Position numbers and translations under genes: made by a program | Source: Anaerolineae bacterium | GTDB lineage: Bacteria; Chloroflexota; Anaerolineae; Promineifilales; Promineifilaceae | DNA: 64,000 nt | Direction: 5' to 3' | NCBI GenBank assembly: GCA_030425205.1 | Contig: JAUIAP010000001.1 | Span: 496,001-560,000 of the forward strand | Part shown: one piece after another, positions 35,336 to 44,933 of the stretch | How the letters are laid out: the number at the start of each line of letters is the position of its first letter | Position numbering within the stretch: the stretch's first letter is position 1 | The notes under the pieces: generated by a model | Database searches by the model: none | Told to the model about the DNA's origin: nothing | Seen by the model: only the letters and a program-made list of their open reading frames with translations

Positions 35336-37203
35336 GCGCGTTCAGAAAGTTCAAGCCAACGCAGTTCGGCTTCATCAAGGTTGGCAAGCAAGGTGTCAAG
35401 TTCGGCCGATAGTTCCCCTATCTTCACATAGTCGCCACCGGCCGCGTTCATCGCCGCCTCAATCTCACCCTTTTTCTCTTCAAACGTCTCAATATCCGCT
35501 TCTAATCTTTCGAGTTCCTTCCGCTCTTTCCAGCTTAATTTTTTCGTGGTGCGTGGTGCGTGGTGCGTGGTGCGTGTCTCAGTTTTCTTCTCTACGTCTT
35601 TTACACTTCCTATTTCTTCTTTCTCTTCTGGTCGCCAGGGCGATGGATAACGCGACCCGATTTTTCCCTCATCAAAGAGATAGATGAAGTCCACGTTGCG
35701 GTCTAGGAAATAGCGATCATGGCTGACAGTGACGAGGCAGCCGCCGAAGTTGTCGAGAAATTGTTCGAGGACTTGCAATGTTTGGATGTCGAGATCATTG
35801 GTTGGCTCATCGAGAAAAAGGACATTGGGTTGGTGCATCAAAATCGAGAGGAGATAAAGTCGTCGCCGTTCGCCACCACTTAAACTGCCGATGCGTGCCT
35901 GCTGTTCTTTGCGCGTGAACAAGAACCATTCAAGCATTTGCGCCGCTTCGATCCGTTCGCCATCTTTGGTTTGAATCAAGGGCAACTCACGAGCGATAAA
36001 TTCGACCACACGCATATCGTCCTGCAAATTTTCGGCTTGCTGATCGTAGTAGCCAAGCACAACCGTTTCCCCTATTTCGATTTTGCCGGTTGGGGAGTTT
36101 AGCTTGCCCGCGAGCAGATTGAGCAGCGTACTTTTGCCCGCGCCATTGGGACCGACGATGCCGATTCGGTCGCCGCGTTCGAGATGGAAATCGACGTTTT
36201 CAAAGAGGGTTGTGCCGTCGAAGTTGATGGAGAGATTTTCGGCCGATAACACCCGCGTTCCCAATCGCCGCGATGACAACGCCAAGGCGACCCGTTGATC
36301 ACCGCGATCATAGGCAATTGTCGAAATTTCTTTGACGCGCTGAATACGCGCCTTTTGTTTTGTGCCACGCGCCATCGGCGAACGCCGTAACCACTCCAAC
36401 TCACGCCGCAAAAATGACTGCCGTTTCTCCTCTTTCTTCGCCAACATCTCATGCCGCTCAGCGCGTGCCGCCAGATATTGTTGATAGTTGCCCGTATATT
36501 TGATCAATTCACGTCGGTCTAGTTCGACAATTTGGTTGGCGACACGATCCAAAAAGTAGCGATCATGTGTCACCATCAGCAGGGCGTTAGGAGTCGTTTG
36601 CAGATATCTTTCGAGCCATGCGATGGTGTCTGCGTCGATGTGGTTGGTCGGCTCATCGAGAATCAGGAGGTCGGCTGGGTCGAGCAGCGCACGTGCCATT
36701 GCGACTCGTTTTTGTTGGCCCCCGCTCAATGTACCGATCGTGTCCTCAAAATTTGTGATGCCTAATTTCGTCAGAACTGTTTTGGCATTTGTTTCAGCCA
36801 ACCACCCATCATTGGTGTCCATTTGGGCTGTTACAGCGATAAACTTTTCCTGCGCCACCGTGTCAGTTGGGTTTTTTTGTAGATTGGCTTGAGCGCGTTC
36901 GTAATCGCGCAGCAGGCGCATTTGAGGGGAGTCGCTTTGAAACACTGTGTCTAGAACGGAAAGCTGCATGTCCAGCGGTGGATTTTGCGAAAGGTATTGG
37001 ATGCGGACATTACCCCAGACGGTCACTGTGCCAGCATCGGCCGATTCCTCCCCTGCCACAATGCGCAAGAGGGTCGTTTTGCCACTGCCATTTCGGCCGA
37101 TCAATCCCACCCGAGCCCCCGTGTTGATCATCAAATCAACCTCGTCCAATAACACGCGCTCGCTATACTGTTTGCTTACCTGTTCCAATGTGACCAAATT
37201 CAT
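35332..37203 (-). CDS. ABC-F family ATPase (Uup/EttA-like)
   Basis: A soluble protein of about 623 residues with two ABC domains and no membrane part: Walker A GRNGSGKTTLLR and GPNGAGKSTLLN, signatures LSGGQQKRVAMARAL and LSGGERRRLYLLS, each with an LDEPTN(H/D)(L/I)D Walker B. The linker between them is Arg/Lys-rich and the C-terminus is a coiled coil as in Uup. ABC-F proteins act on the ribosome, in translation control or antibiotic protection. I start at the ATG at 37203 (MNLVTLEQV) with TACAAT 8 nt upstream. The region before the coiled coil contains an in-frame heptamer repeat giving RTTHHAPRTT, see separate entry. Confidence 0.93.
   Translation of the reverse strand: MNLVTLEQVSKQYSERVLLDEVDLMINTGARVGLIGRNGSGKTTLLRIVAGEESADAGTVTVWGNVRIQYLSQNPPLDMQLSVLDTVFQSDSPQMRLLRDYERAQANLQKNPTDTVAQEKFIAVTAQMDTNDGWLAETNAKTVLTKLGITNFEDTIGTLSGGQQKRVAMARALLDPADLLILDEPTNHIDADTIAWLERYLQTTPNALLMVTHDRYFLDRVANQIVELDRRELIKYTGNYQQYLAARAERHEMLAKKEEKRQSFLRRELEWLRRSPMARGTKQKARIQRVKEISTIAYDRGDQRVALALSSRRLGTRVLSAENLSINFDGTTLFENVDFHLERGDRIGIVGPNGAGKSTLLNLLAGKLNSPTGKIEIGETVVLGYYDQQAENLQDDMRVVEFIARELPLIQTKDGERIEAAQMLEWFLFTRKEQQARIGSLSGGERRRLYLLSILMHQPNVLFLDEPTNDLDIQTLQVLEQFLDNFGGCLVTVSHDRYFLDRNVDFIYLFDEGKIGSRYPSPWRPEEKEEIGSVKDVEKKTETRTTHHAPRTTKKLSWKERKELERLEADIETFEEKKGEIEAAMNAAGGDYVKIGELSAELDTLLANLDEAELRWLELSERA
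35545..35577. repeat. heptamer repeat, family A, copy 4, inside the ABC-F gene
   Basis: Four tandem GTGGTGC heptamers plus a partial unit lie in frame in the ABC-F gene. Twenty-one bases equal three heptamers or seven codons, so the array translates into a repeating RTTHHAP peptide at about residues 543-553, between the second ATPase domain and the C-terminal coiled coil. Confidence 0.8.
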
Positions 37204-37211
37204 AGACGTGA

Positions 37212-37217
37212 ATTGTA
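37212..37217 (-). promoter_or_regulatory. -10 box of ABC-F gene (leaderless)
   Basis: Minus-strand TACAAT stands 8 nt before the ATG at 37203. Confidence 0.55.
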
Positions 37218-37370
37218 TCCTAACCTGTAGACGGTGTGTCACCTGCGCAGGCAGGAACCCATGCTTCAAATCTGAAAGTTAATGAGGTCTCATTCCATAG
37301 CGACCAGCAGCAGCTATCTGACAAGTGTAAACCATTCTGTGAAACTACGGATATGCGTAACGGCGTGCGC

Positions 37371-37376
37371 TAAGAT
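37371..37376 (+). promoter_or_regulatory. possible -10 box of CrtC/AttH-like gene
   Basis: TAAGAT stands 6 nt before the ATG at 37383, the same spacing as the TACAAT boxes of other genes here. Confidence 0.4.
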
Positions 37377-37382
37377 GCACGC

Positions 37383-38576
37383 ATGTTAAAGCGAATTTTT
37401 CTCCCTGCATTGTTACTGCTTGGCGTGGTTGCCAGCATCTTTTTTTGGCGGCGGCAACAAATTTCGGCCGAAACCACCCCGCCCTCTAACCTCATCGCCG
37501 CTCTCTCCGATCCTCAAGTGGAAGGGTTCGCCCTCGCAACGGAACCCAATAATATCGAGTTCCCCCGCGACTTAGGCGCACACAACGACTATCAAACCGA
37601 ATGGTGGTACTACACGGGCAATTTGGCAACGGCTGAAGGACGTGAATTTGGATTCCAATTCACGATCTTTCGTCGTGCATTAGAACCAGCAAGTGAGGCG
37701 CAGGAGATAGTCGATAGTGAAGCATCTGAGTGGCGCACAGAGCAGGTCTATTTGGTGCATTTTACAGTAAGTGATATTGCGGAGGAGCAGTTTTATCATT
37801 CAGAGCGGTATGCACGGGGAGGCGCAGGGCTAGCGGGGGCGCAGGCGCAGCCGTATCGGGTGTTTGTGGAGGATTGGTTTGTCGAAGAGGTTGAAGATGG
37901 GGATGTGGTGTTATCGGCCGAAAATGCCAACTACGCGCTCAATCTCAACCTAACCCAAACGCTCCCCCCCATCCTACATGGCGAAGGCGGTCTGAGTGCA
38001 AAGAGCCTTGAAGCTGGCAACGCTTCCTACTACTACTCATTTGTCCAGCAGATCGCAGAGGGAACTGTCCGCATTGGCGACGAAACTTTTAACGTAACGG
38101 GAAAAGCGTGGAAAGACCATGAATATAGCACCAGCGTCCTCACCGAGGGCGCACTTGGTTGGGATTGGTTCTCGCTGCAATTTGATGATGGCTCCGCACT
38201 GATGTTGTTCCAAATTCGTCGTGAAGGTGGTGAAATTGAGCCAGCCAGCAGCGGCACATTTGTCTATCCCAGTGGTGAAAGTGTGGATATTGACCGCGAA
38301 GATTGGGGATTAACTGTGGATAACCGTTGGGAAAGTGGGGATACTGGCGCAAGCTATCCAGTCGCATGGTCGCTTGATATTCCAAAAATTGGGTTGGCGG
38401 TGACAGGGGAAGCGAAAATGGAAAATCAAGAGCTGGTCTTAACGGCCGGAAGCTACTGGGAGGGTGCGGTTGAGTTCACAGGAACACGAGAGGGCAACGC
38501 GATCAGTGCAGAGGGATACATTGAGATGACGGGGTATGCAGAGCAAGACGCAGCCACGGCAATTTCGGCCGAATAG
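37383..38576 (+). CDS. CrtC/AttH-like lipocalin-fold protein
   Basis: The 397-residue protein has an N-terminal membrane anchor or signal peptide (4-23) and the hallmark FPRDLGAHNDYQTEWWYYTG of the AttH/carotenoid 1,2-hydratase (CrtC) superfamily, with EFGFQFTIFRRAL, YYYSFVQQIAEG and GKAWKDHEYSTSVL further on. Classic CrtC hydrates carotenoid ends, but most bacterial members with export signals are uncharacterised 'predicted secreted hydrolases'. The C-terminal half repeats the lipocalin-like fold and ends GYIEMTGY. The desaturase-like gene at 22.2 kb is too far away to imply a carotenoid operon. Confidence 0.85.
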   Translation: MLKRIFLPALLLLGVVASIFFWRRQQISAETTPPSNLIAALSDPQVEGFALATEPNNIEFPRDLGAHNDYQTEWWYYTGNLATAEGREFGFQFTIFRRALEPASEAQEIVDSEASEWRTEQVYLVHFTVSDIAEEQFYHSERYARGGAGLAGAQAQPYRVFVEDWFVEEVEDGDVVLSAENANYALNLNLTQTLPPILHGEGGLSAKSLEAGNASYYYSFVQQIAEGTVRIGDETFNVTGKAWKDHEYSTSVLTEGALGWDWFSLQFDDGSALMLFQIRREGGEIEPASSGTFVYPSGESVDIDREDWGLTVDNRWESGDTGASYPVAWSLDIPKIGLAVTGEAKMENQELVLTAGSYWEGAVEFTGTREGNAISAEGYIEMTGYAEQDAATAISAE

Positions 38577-38931
38577 CCCTTTTTCCGCATTCATTTGCTC
38601 AAAAATCGTCACTTTTTATTAATCTACCGATCGTTAGGCAAGTATTGTTTCTGCGCCGTTTCAGTCGAGTAGCGCACGCTTCTATACCCCTTTCTATACA
38701 TTACGAAAATGTTAAACACCCATAATCTAACATTCGCGCGAACATTGGTTGCGTAATCTTTTGTGAGAAGGCAATCAAGCGTTTTGTCCAAACTGTAAAA
38801 ACCTAAAGACAAAACCGCATCCCATAAAACTGCAACTTCCTTCTGAAAACCAAGCCGTAGGGCGCCGTAAACCCCTGCCTATTGGTCGCGGACAAACGCC
38901 AGCAGCTTTATGTATGCAAATGGAGAACGAA
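38577..38931 (+). other. 355-bp intergenic region before the Met/Asp fasciclin gene
   Basis: No gene is visible. An 8-bp inverted repeat GTTTTGTC (38781-38788) / GACAAAAC (38808-38815) and ATGTTA...TAACAT near 38709-38733 are present. A structured leader is possible but I recognise no riboswitch class. GGAGAACGAA directly precedes the chosen ATG. Confidence 0.4.
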
Positions 38932-41103
38932 ATGTTAAAACATTTACGCTTATTATTTTTACTATTATTCGCAGTAGCGATGGTGGCTTGCGGATCGGCC
39001 GATGAGACTCAAAGTGCAACCTCAACCCCTGTCCCTGTCGAACCAACAGACGAACCGACAGCAATGGCAACTGAAGAGATGATGGACGACATGCAGACCG
39101 TCGGCGACATCGCCATGGCTGATAACAACTTCTCGATGCTTGTTGACGCTGTTTTGGCAACTGGGCTTGACACAGTCGTACAAGGTGAAGACCCTGTAAC
39201 CGTCTTCGCTCCCACGAATACGGCATTTCAAGCATTGCCAGAAGGTCTTCTCGACTCATTGACCGAAGATCAACTGCGCGACATTCTAAGCTATCATGTG
39301 GTTGATGGCCGCGTAATGGCGGCTGATGTCGTGGGCATGGATATGGGAACCTCCGTATTGGGCGAGGATTTCACCGTAACCGTTGATGGCGAAACCGTGA
39401 TGATTAACAATGCCACCATTACGACGGCTGACATCGAAGGTTCAAACGGCATCATTCACGTCATCGACACCGTTCTGATTCCACCCTCAATGGCTGATGC
39501 CGTTGCTGGCATGATGGATGACGACAGCATGATGGATGATGATGACGACATGATGGACGACGATGACATGATGATGGATGGCACAGTTGGCGATATTGCA
39601 ATGGGCAATGTTGACTTTTCAATCCTCGTCGATGCAGTTTTGCAGACTGGCTTGGATACCGTGCTGCAAGGGGATGAACCCGTAACCGTGTTTGCTCCCA
39701 CCAATACAGCATTCGCTGCATTGCCAGACGGATTGCTTGCATCGTTGAGCGAAGAGCAGTTGCGTGACATCTTAACCTATCATGTTGTTGAAGGGCGCGT
39801 GATGGCCGCAGATGTAATGGGCATGGACATGGGCACTTCCGTTTTGGGTGAAGATTTCACCGTGACCGTTGATGGCGACACCGTGATGATTAACAATGCT
39901 ACCATAACGACAGCTGACGTTGAAGGCTCGAACGGAATTATCCACATTATTGACACCGTGTTGATTCCACCCTCAATGGCCGATGCTGTTGCTGACATGA
40001 TGGATGACAACGACATGATGGATGACAACGACATGATGGATGATGATATGATGGGCGACATGATGATGCCCGGCGTGATTTACGCAACATCAAACCCATC
40101 TGACCTTGCAGATGATAGCATTGTCGCTCTCTCACCAGACTTGATGCAAACGATGATGTCATTCGGTGACTTTAGCGAAGATGTGACCAGTGTTGAAAGC
40201 ATCTATGTGACCTCAAATGGCACAGCCTATTTGACGATGGACACGGGTGAAGGCAGTGGCGCACTCGTTGGCATCGCTGACTTTGGCAATATGGGTCAGG
40301 ACATGATGATGGACGATGATGCGATGATGGATGACGACGCTGAGTCTGATGATGCGATGATGGATGACATGATGATGTCAGATATGGAGATGATGATGGG
40401 CAGTGGCTTGACCGCGCCAAAAGGTCTCTTTGTTGCTGAAGATGCAGGTGTCATCATTGTGGCTGACTTCGGTGCAAACAGCATTGTCGTATTCGACATG
40501 GAGTTGAATCAACTGTTTACCATTAGCGACTTGGGTGGTGAGCGTAGCGTCTGGGATGTTTACCACGATGCAGAGAGCGACACGTTATTCGCAACAGGTA
40601 CAGATGGTGTGTTGCTGGTATTTGATGGGTTCGCAGAGAATGGCGCGGACGACATGGCTCCGACGCGCATGATTACGCCAACTGATTTAGATGGCGAGAA
40701 AATTTCTGTCAATCTCCACGGTGTAGCATATTACGCAGGACACGATGAGGTCATCTTGACCGATGTTGGCGATGCGGCCAGTGCAGATGATGGGCAACTG
40801 TTTGTGATTCCAAATGCCCTTTCGGCCGATGGCGACACAGAAGTTTCTGTCCAAGTTGGTGGCGAAGCGTCAATGCTTGGCAACCCTGTCGATGTTGTCT
40901 TTGATGGCAGCCACGTTTACGTTGCAGAAAAGTCAAATGATATGGTATTGCGTTTTGATGGGCTGGTTTCGGCCGAAATGATGGGCATGATGGGCGACAC
41001 CGCACCAGCAGCCATGATTGAAGTCGTTAAAGCTGAATCTGTCTCGCTTCCTGCATCGTCGATGATGATGGACGGTGGCATGATGGATGATTCAGACGGA
41101 TAA
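38932..41103 (+). CDS. fasciclin lipoprotein with Met/Asp-rich linkers and a propeller-like C-terminus
   Basis: The signal peptide ends in the lipobox VAMVAC (lipidated Cys 20), so the protein is membrane-anchored outside. Two near-identical FAS1 domains (about 58-190 and 217-350; each with PVTVFAPTNTAF and GIIH(V/I)IDTVLIPPSMADA) are separated and followed by low-complexity tracts of MMDDDDMM type, with a third tract near 455-485. The rest (about 370-720) has NHL/SMP-30-like beta-propeller phrases (GLTAPKGLFVAEDAGVIIVA, PVDVVFDGSHVYVAEKSND). The duplication looks recent at DNA level. The acidic Met tracts could bind metal ions; this is inference. Start chosen for its ribosome-binding site. 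Confidence 0.85.
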   Translation: MLKHLRLLFLLLFAVAMVACGSADETQSATSTPVPVEPTDEPTAMATEEMMDDMQTVGDIAMADNNFSMLVDAVLATGLDTVVQGEDPVTVFAPTNTAFQALPEGLLDSLTEDQLRDILSYHVVDGRVMAADVVGMDMGTSVLGEDFTVTVDGETVMINNATITTADIEGSNGIIHVIDTVLIPPSMADAVAGMMDDDSMMDDDDDMMDDDDMMMDGTVGDIAMGNVDFSILVDAVLQTGLDTVLQGDEPVTVFAPTNTAFAALPDGLLASLSEEQLRDILTYHVVEGRVMAADVMGMDMGTSVLGEDFTVTVDGDTVMINNATITTADVEGSNGIIHIIDTVLIPPSMADAVADMMDDNDMMDDNDMMDDDMMGDMMMPGVIYATSNPSDLADDSIVALSPDLMQTMMSFGDFSEDVTSVESIYVTSNGTAYLTMDTGEGSGALVGIADFGNMGQDMMMDDDAMMDDDAESDDAMMDDMMMSDMEMMMGSGLTAPKGLFVAEDAGVIIVADFGANSIVVFDMELNQLFTISDLGGERSVWDVYHDAESDTLFATGTDGVLLVFDGFAENGADDMAPTRMITPTDLDGEKISVNLHGVAYYAGHDEVILTDVGDAASADDGQLFVIPNALSADGDTEVSVQVGGEASMLGNPVDVVFDGSHVYVAEKSNDMVLRFDGLVSAEMMGMMGDTAPAAMIEVVKAESVSLPASSMMMDGGMMDDSDG

Positions 41104-41134
41104 CAATCGAATCATCTAAACTGAATACGAAAAC

Positions 41135-41166
41135 AAAAAAACGCCAGCAATTGCTGGCGTTTTTTT
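41135..41166 (+). terminator. intrinsic terminator after the fasciclin lipoprotein gene
   Basis: AACGCCAGC pairs with GCTGGCGTT around AATT, flanked by A7 and T7. It can serve both strands. Confidence 0.9.
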
Positions 41167-41236
41167 ATTTTCACGTGACCGCAAGAAGTGGCTTTCTCAG
41201 AATCTTCCGCCACCCTAACCGTAACGACTTCGCTGG

Positions 41237-42874
41237 TCAACCGCTATGCACAACCGCATACACCTGTGGTCGTAGGCGCGTTTCGTTGTAGAGATAGCGA
41301 CTCAACGCCCCTTCAATGTGGGAATGAAGTTGTTTGCGATCAGTTTTGTACTCTAGTGCCGCACTGCGGATCACCTTTTCAGCACCTTTGATCAACTCAT
41401 CTTCCTCACTTAGATCAATAAAACCTTCTGAAACGATCTGGGGTTTGCCAAGTACTTCGGAATTTCCATTGATGCGAATTGAGGCGAGGAAAAAGCCAGC
41501 TTGGGCAAGCCGTTCGCGGTTGCGGATTTGTGGGAAGCCAATTTCGCCCGCGCTGCCACCCTGCACAAAGATGTAGCCACCCTTCATGCGTGGTTGGATT
41601 TCCATGCTATTTTCGGTTAGACAAACGGGGGTTCCATTTTCGATGATGGCGATATTCTTGTGTTCAAAACCGATCTGTTCTGCCAATTTGCCATGTTGCT
41701 TGAGCATCCGCAGTTCACCATGCACGGGGATGAAGTATTTTGGCTTGACCATGTTGAGCATCAACTTCATCTCTTCTTGGCTAGCGTGGCCAGAAACATG
41801 GACATCCGAGTTGTTTTCATAAAGGACTTCCGCCCCTTTTTGCATGAGCATATTGATGATTCGGCCGATTGCCTCTTCATTACCCGGAATGGTATGTGCC
41901 GAAATCACAATGGTGTCGCCTTCCTGCACGCGCAACTGATGATGGCGACCGCGCGCCAATCGTCCCAGCACCGCCATCGGCTCCCCTTGCGAACCCGTCA
42001 CCATAATCGCTACGCGACTGTCTGGCATCTTGGTCGCCTGATCGAGATCGATCAGCAAATCATCGGGCAGGTCGAGATAACCCAGCTTTTGCGCGATCTT
42101 GACATATTCACGCATTGAACGGCCTGCGACCGCTAACTTGCGCCCATATTCATGCGCCGCGTCTGCCACCTGCCAGATACGTGAAATCAGCGATGCAAAG
42201 CTCGCCACAATCACACGTCCTTCCGCATTGGCAAACACGTCGTTCATTGCGCCTGTCACCGATTGTTCCGTCGGCGTCCAGCCGGGCACTTCCGAGTTGG
42301 TGCTGTCTGCCAACAGTGCCAGCACGCCACGCGCTGAAAACTCGCTCAACTTGGCAAAGTCGGGTGGCCAACCGTCAACGGGCGTATGGTCAAATTTATA
42401 GTCGCCCGTATGGACAATGAGGCCTTCAGGCGTGGTTATACCGAAGCCAACACAGTCAGGAACGCTATGGGTGACATGGAATGGCTCAATAAGGAATTGT
42501 CCAACGGCAAATGCGTCGCCTGCTTGGATCTCTTCGATACGTTTTCGGCCGACTTTTTGTTCACGCAGTTTCGGCTCGATCAAGCCAACCGTTAGCGGCG
42601 TGGCATAGATCGGCGCGTCAACATGCTTCATAAAGTAACCGATTGCACCAATATGGTCTTCATGACCATGCGTAATCAAAACCCCTTTTACCTTATGAAA
42701 TTTATCTTCTAAGTAGTTCCAATCGGGGATAATCGAGTCAACGCCGAGCATGTCGTTGTGGGGAAACATAATGCCCACATCGACAACGAGAATTTCGTCA
42801 CCATATTCGATGACGGTCATATTCTTCCCAACCTCGCCGCAACCGCCGAGTGGGATAATCTTCAATTTTGTCAT
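41237..42874 (-). CDS. rnj: ribonuclease J
   Basis: RNase J is a metallo-beta-lactamase/beta-CASP 5'-3' exonuclease and endonuclease for mRNA decay and rRNA maturation. The start KIIPLGGCGEVGKNM, the HxHxDH motif THGHEDHIGA, the beta-CASP part (VIVASFASLISRI; TGSQGEPMAVLGRLA) and VHVSGHASQEE are diagnostic; the C-terminal domain is present (545 residues). It is separated from the PP2C gene upstream by a 200-bp gap containing a family B repeat. Confidence 0.96.
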   Translation of the reverse strand: MTKLKIIPLGGCGEVGKNMTVIEYGDEILVVDVGIMFPHNDMLGVDSIIPDWNYLEDKFHKVKGVLITHGHEDHIGAIGYFMKHVDAPIYATPLTVGLIEPKLREQKVGRKRIEEIQAGDAFAVGQFLIEPFHVTHSVPDCVGFGITTPEGLIVHTGDYKFDHTPVDGWPPDFAKLSEFSARGVLALLADSTNSEVPGWTPTEQSVTGAMNDVFANAEGRVIVASFASLISRIWQVADAAHEYGRKLAVAGRSMREYVKIAQKLGYLDLPDDLLIDLDQATKMPDSRVAIMVTGSQGEPMAVLGRLARGRHHQLRVQEGDTIVISAHTIPGNEEAIGRIINMLMQKGAEVLYENNSDVHVSGHASQEEMKLMLNMVKPKYFIPVHGELRMLKQHGKLAEQIGFEHKNIAIIENGTPVCLTENSMEIQPRMKGGYIFVQGGSAGEIGFPQIRNRERLAQAGFFLASIRINGNSEVLGKPQIVSEGFIDLSEEDELIKGAEKVIRSAALEYKTDRKQLHSHIEGALSRYLYNETRLRPQVYAVVHSG

Positions 42875-42954
42875 TTTTACTCCATAGGCACACAGGAACC
42901 ACCAATAGTTTCACTATTGGCAATCCGAATACCAAATTTTTAGATTTATGGAGA

Positions 42955-43078
42955 AAAGACAAAGCCAAAAGGTGAAAGCTGTAGCTAGTTGCTAGTAAAT
43001 ATCATTTTTTACTAGCCACTAGTCCACTAACGACTAGCCGCTTCCCTGCTAAAGCACTCACCTTCAGCTTTGTCTTTT
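42955..43078 (-). repeat. nested inverted repeat with family B heptamers, copy 2
   Basis: AAAAGACAAAGC near 42955 is complementary to GCTTTGTCTTTT near 43067-43078. Inside lie AGCTAGT, TGCTAGT, then a T-rich loop, then ACTAGCC, ACTAGTC, ACTAACG, ACTAGCC. On the minus strand the outer stem ends in a T-rich stretch, so the whole may act as a terminator for the PP2C gene. Confidence 0.65.
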
Positions 43079-43995
43079 TAACTCCGTAATAGATAGTACA
43101 CTAAAAGGATTAGCACTGCCTCTACGACGGCCAGTACTGCCGTGTACGACCAGATTCCCCATGTATTCGTGGGATGGCTGGCATTTTCAATGCTGTCCGA
43201 GATGATAATCGGCCGAACTGGTGTTTCTTCTTCAACCACATCGGCCGATCCAATTTGCATAATTGCAACCGAGATATTGTCCGAGCCGCCACGTGAGTTG
43301 GCGAGATCGACGAGAATTTTGGTCGCTTCTTCAACTGGCTTATTTTGGGCAACACGCGCAATTTCGCCATCGCTAACGTGGCGTGTCAGACCATCTGAAC
43401 AAAGAATCAGGCGGTCGCCATCGTTTAAGTCTACTTCAAACAGGTCAATTTGGGGATTTTTTGTTGGCCCTAAGCTGGATAGAATGACGTTGCGACGGGG
43501 ATGGCGTTCTGCCTCTTCAGGCGTGATCGCCCCTTCTGCAACCAACTGCGCAACAAGACTATGGTCGTTTGTAACTTGGTACATTCCGCCATCACGCAAA
43601 TGGTAACCACGACTGTCACCGACGTTGATAAAGAGTGCATTATGATTCTGCACAAGGGCCGCGCACATCGTAGTCGCCATGTAACGACCACTGGCGCGTT
43701 TAGTCGCCATCTCGCGAAGCTCTTCGTTGGCATTGCGGACAGCTTGCAGCAGGCGATCGGCCGAATCTTCTTCATCGCCGCTCACAAAATATTCAATCGT
43801 GCGCTCGGTTGCGTGCTGGCTGGCAATGTCCCCCGCTTCTGCACCACCAACGCCGTCTGCCACGATATATAGCCAACCAAACTCCCCCTCCGCAGGGGTT
43901 GCAGGCTCCCACGATCCAACGTAATCCTCGTTGTGATCGCGCACCCGTCCTGTGTCTGTGCGAAGGGAAGCCGTAACCGTGTCAAACTTCGTCAT
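43078..43995 (-). CDS. PP2C-family serine/threonine phosphatase, membrane-anchored
   Basis: From MTKFDTV the protein is about 305 residues. PP2C metal- and phosphate-binding motifs are TDTGRVRDHNEDYVG, YIVADGVGGAEAGDIAS, NVGDSRGYHLRDG, LCSDGLTRHVSD and RGGSDNISVAI. A single C-terminal membrane segment (AVLAVVEAVLILLVYYLL) anchors it with the catalytic domain in the cytoplasm. Such phosphatases reverse Hanks-type kinase phosphorylation; no kinase is nearby. The start at 43995 was chosen because the upstream extension is atypical and covers a TATGAT-like box. Confidence 0.92.
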   Translation of the reverse strand: MTKFDTVTASLRTDTGRVRDHNEDYVGSWEPATPAEGEFGWLYIVADGVGGAEAGDIASQHATERTIEYFVSGDEEDSADRLLQAVRNANEELREMATKRASGRYMATTMCAALVQNHNALFINVGDSRGYHLRDGGMYQVTNDHSLVAQLVAEGAITPEEAERHPRRNVILSSLGPTKNPQIDLFEVDLNDGDRLILCSDGLTRHVSDGEIARVAQNKPVEEATKILVDLANSRGGSDNISVAIMQIGSADVVEEETPVRPIIISDSIENASHPTNTWGIWSYTAVLAVVEAVLILLVYYLLRS

Positions 43996-44071
43996 TGTAG
44001 CGACCATCATATAGCCATCATTCTTTAATAGCAAGCAGATTCGCTGTGAATAGTCCGTTGATCCTATCCTG

Positions 44072-44884
44072 CTATCGCAAAAAGTCCACTAACAAGTAGA
44101 GTGCGCCAAACGTGGCGCAGTAGATTGCAAATGGGTAAAGACTACGTTGGCGTAGCCAGTTAAGTAAAAATGTGATGCACGCATACCCGACAATCGCAGC
44201 GGTGATAAACACGACGATCAGACTGGGTAATTGCGTCATCAAATTGCCTTCTTGAATTAAATCTTTCACACCCAACAGACCCGCTCCAGCGATAACGGGA
44301 ATGCTCATCAAGAAACTATAGCGGGCGGCCAATTCCCGATTAAGCCCCCGCAATAGGCCAGCGACAATCGTCGATCCACTACGCGAAACGCCGGGAAAGA
44401 GGGCGAACATCTGGAATAATCCGATGAAAATTGCGTCGAACCAGCTCATTCGATCCAGCTTTTTTTCTCCGGAGATCAGTCGTTCACCCATCACTAAAAA
44501 GAGCGCAGTGACAATCAAAAAGGCAGCAGCGTAGCGCGGAGTAGCGAACCGCGTCTCAAACGCATCTTCAAAAAGCAAGCCGATAATCGCCGCAGGAATG
44601 CTCCCAATCACAATGTACCAGCCGAGCCGTGCCTCAGGATTGCCGAGCGGAGCACCAGAGGTCAGACCGCGCCAAACCCCCTGAACAATCTCCATAATCT
44701 GTTTCCAAAAGTAGATCAATACCGCGAGCAACGTCCCTTCATGGGCAATGATGACAGCATTGAGCGATGGTTCTTGTAGGCCCAAAATCGTTGGAATTAA
44801 GATTGAATGCCCAGAGCTTGAAATGGGTAGAAATTCTGTTGCACCCTGTATGATGCCTAAAATGATTGCTTCCAATATATTCAT
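44072..44884 (-). CDS. uppP: undecaprenyl-diphosphatase
   Basis: UppP dephosphorylates undecaprenyl diphosphate to recycle the cell-wall lipid carrier. The integral membrane protein (270 residues) shows both active-site motifs, GIIQGATEFLPISSSGHSIL near the N-terminus and LFPGVSRSGSTIVAGLLRG centrally. Overexpression of the family gives bacitracin resistance. It lies 49 bp downstream of hpt on the same strand. Confidence 0.96.
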   Translation of the reverse strand: MNILEAIILGIIQGATEFLPISSSGHSILIPTILGLQEPSLNAVIIAHEGTLLAVLIYFWKQIMEIVQGVWRGLTSGAPLGNPEARLGWYIVIGSIPAAIIGLLFEDAFETRFATPRYAAAFLIVTALFLVMGERLISGEKKLDRMSWFDAIFIGLFQMFALFPGVSRSGSTIVAGLLRGLNRELAARYSFLMSIPVIAGAGLLGVKDLIQEGNLMTQLPSLIVVFITAAIVGYACITFLLNWLRQRSLYPFAIYCATFGALYLLVDFLR

Positions 44885-44933
44885 GTAGTTCCGTAGAAGA
44901 AATGATCTAATTATGCCACTCTGTCGTTACAAC

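Noticed and set aside
38624..38812. 62-codon frame on the minus strand before the fasciclin lipoprotein gene
   Set aside because: No ribosome-binding site, no recognisable sequence and AT-rich composition typical of a leader or intergenic region.
39480..40400. Dense GATGATG/ATGATGG repeats, possible CRISPR or satellite
   Set aside because: They lie in frame within the fasciclin lipoprotein and encode Met/Asp tracts; there are no spacers of constant length.
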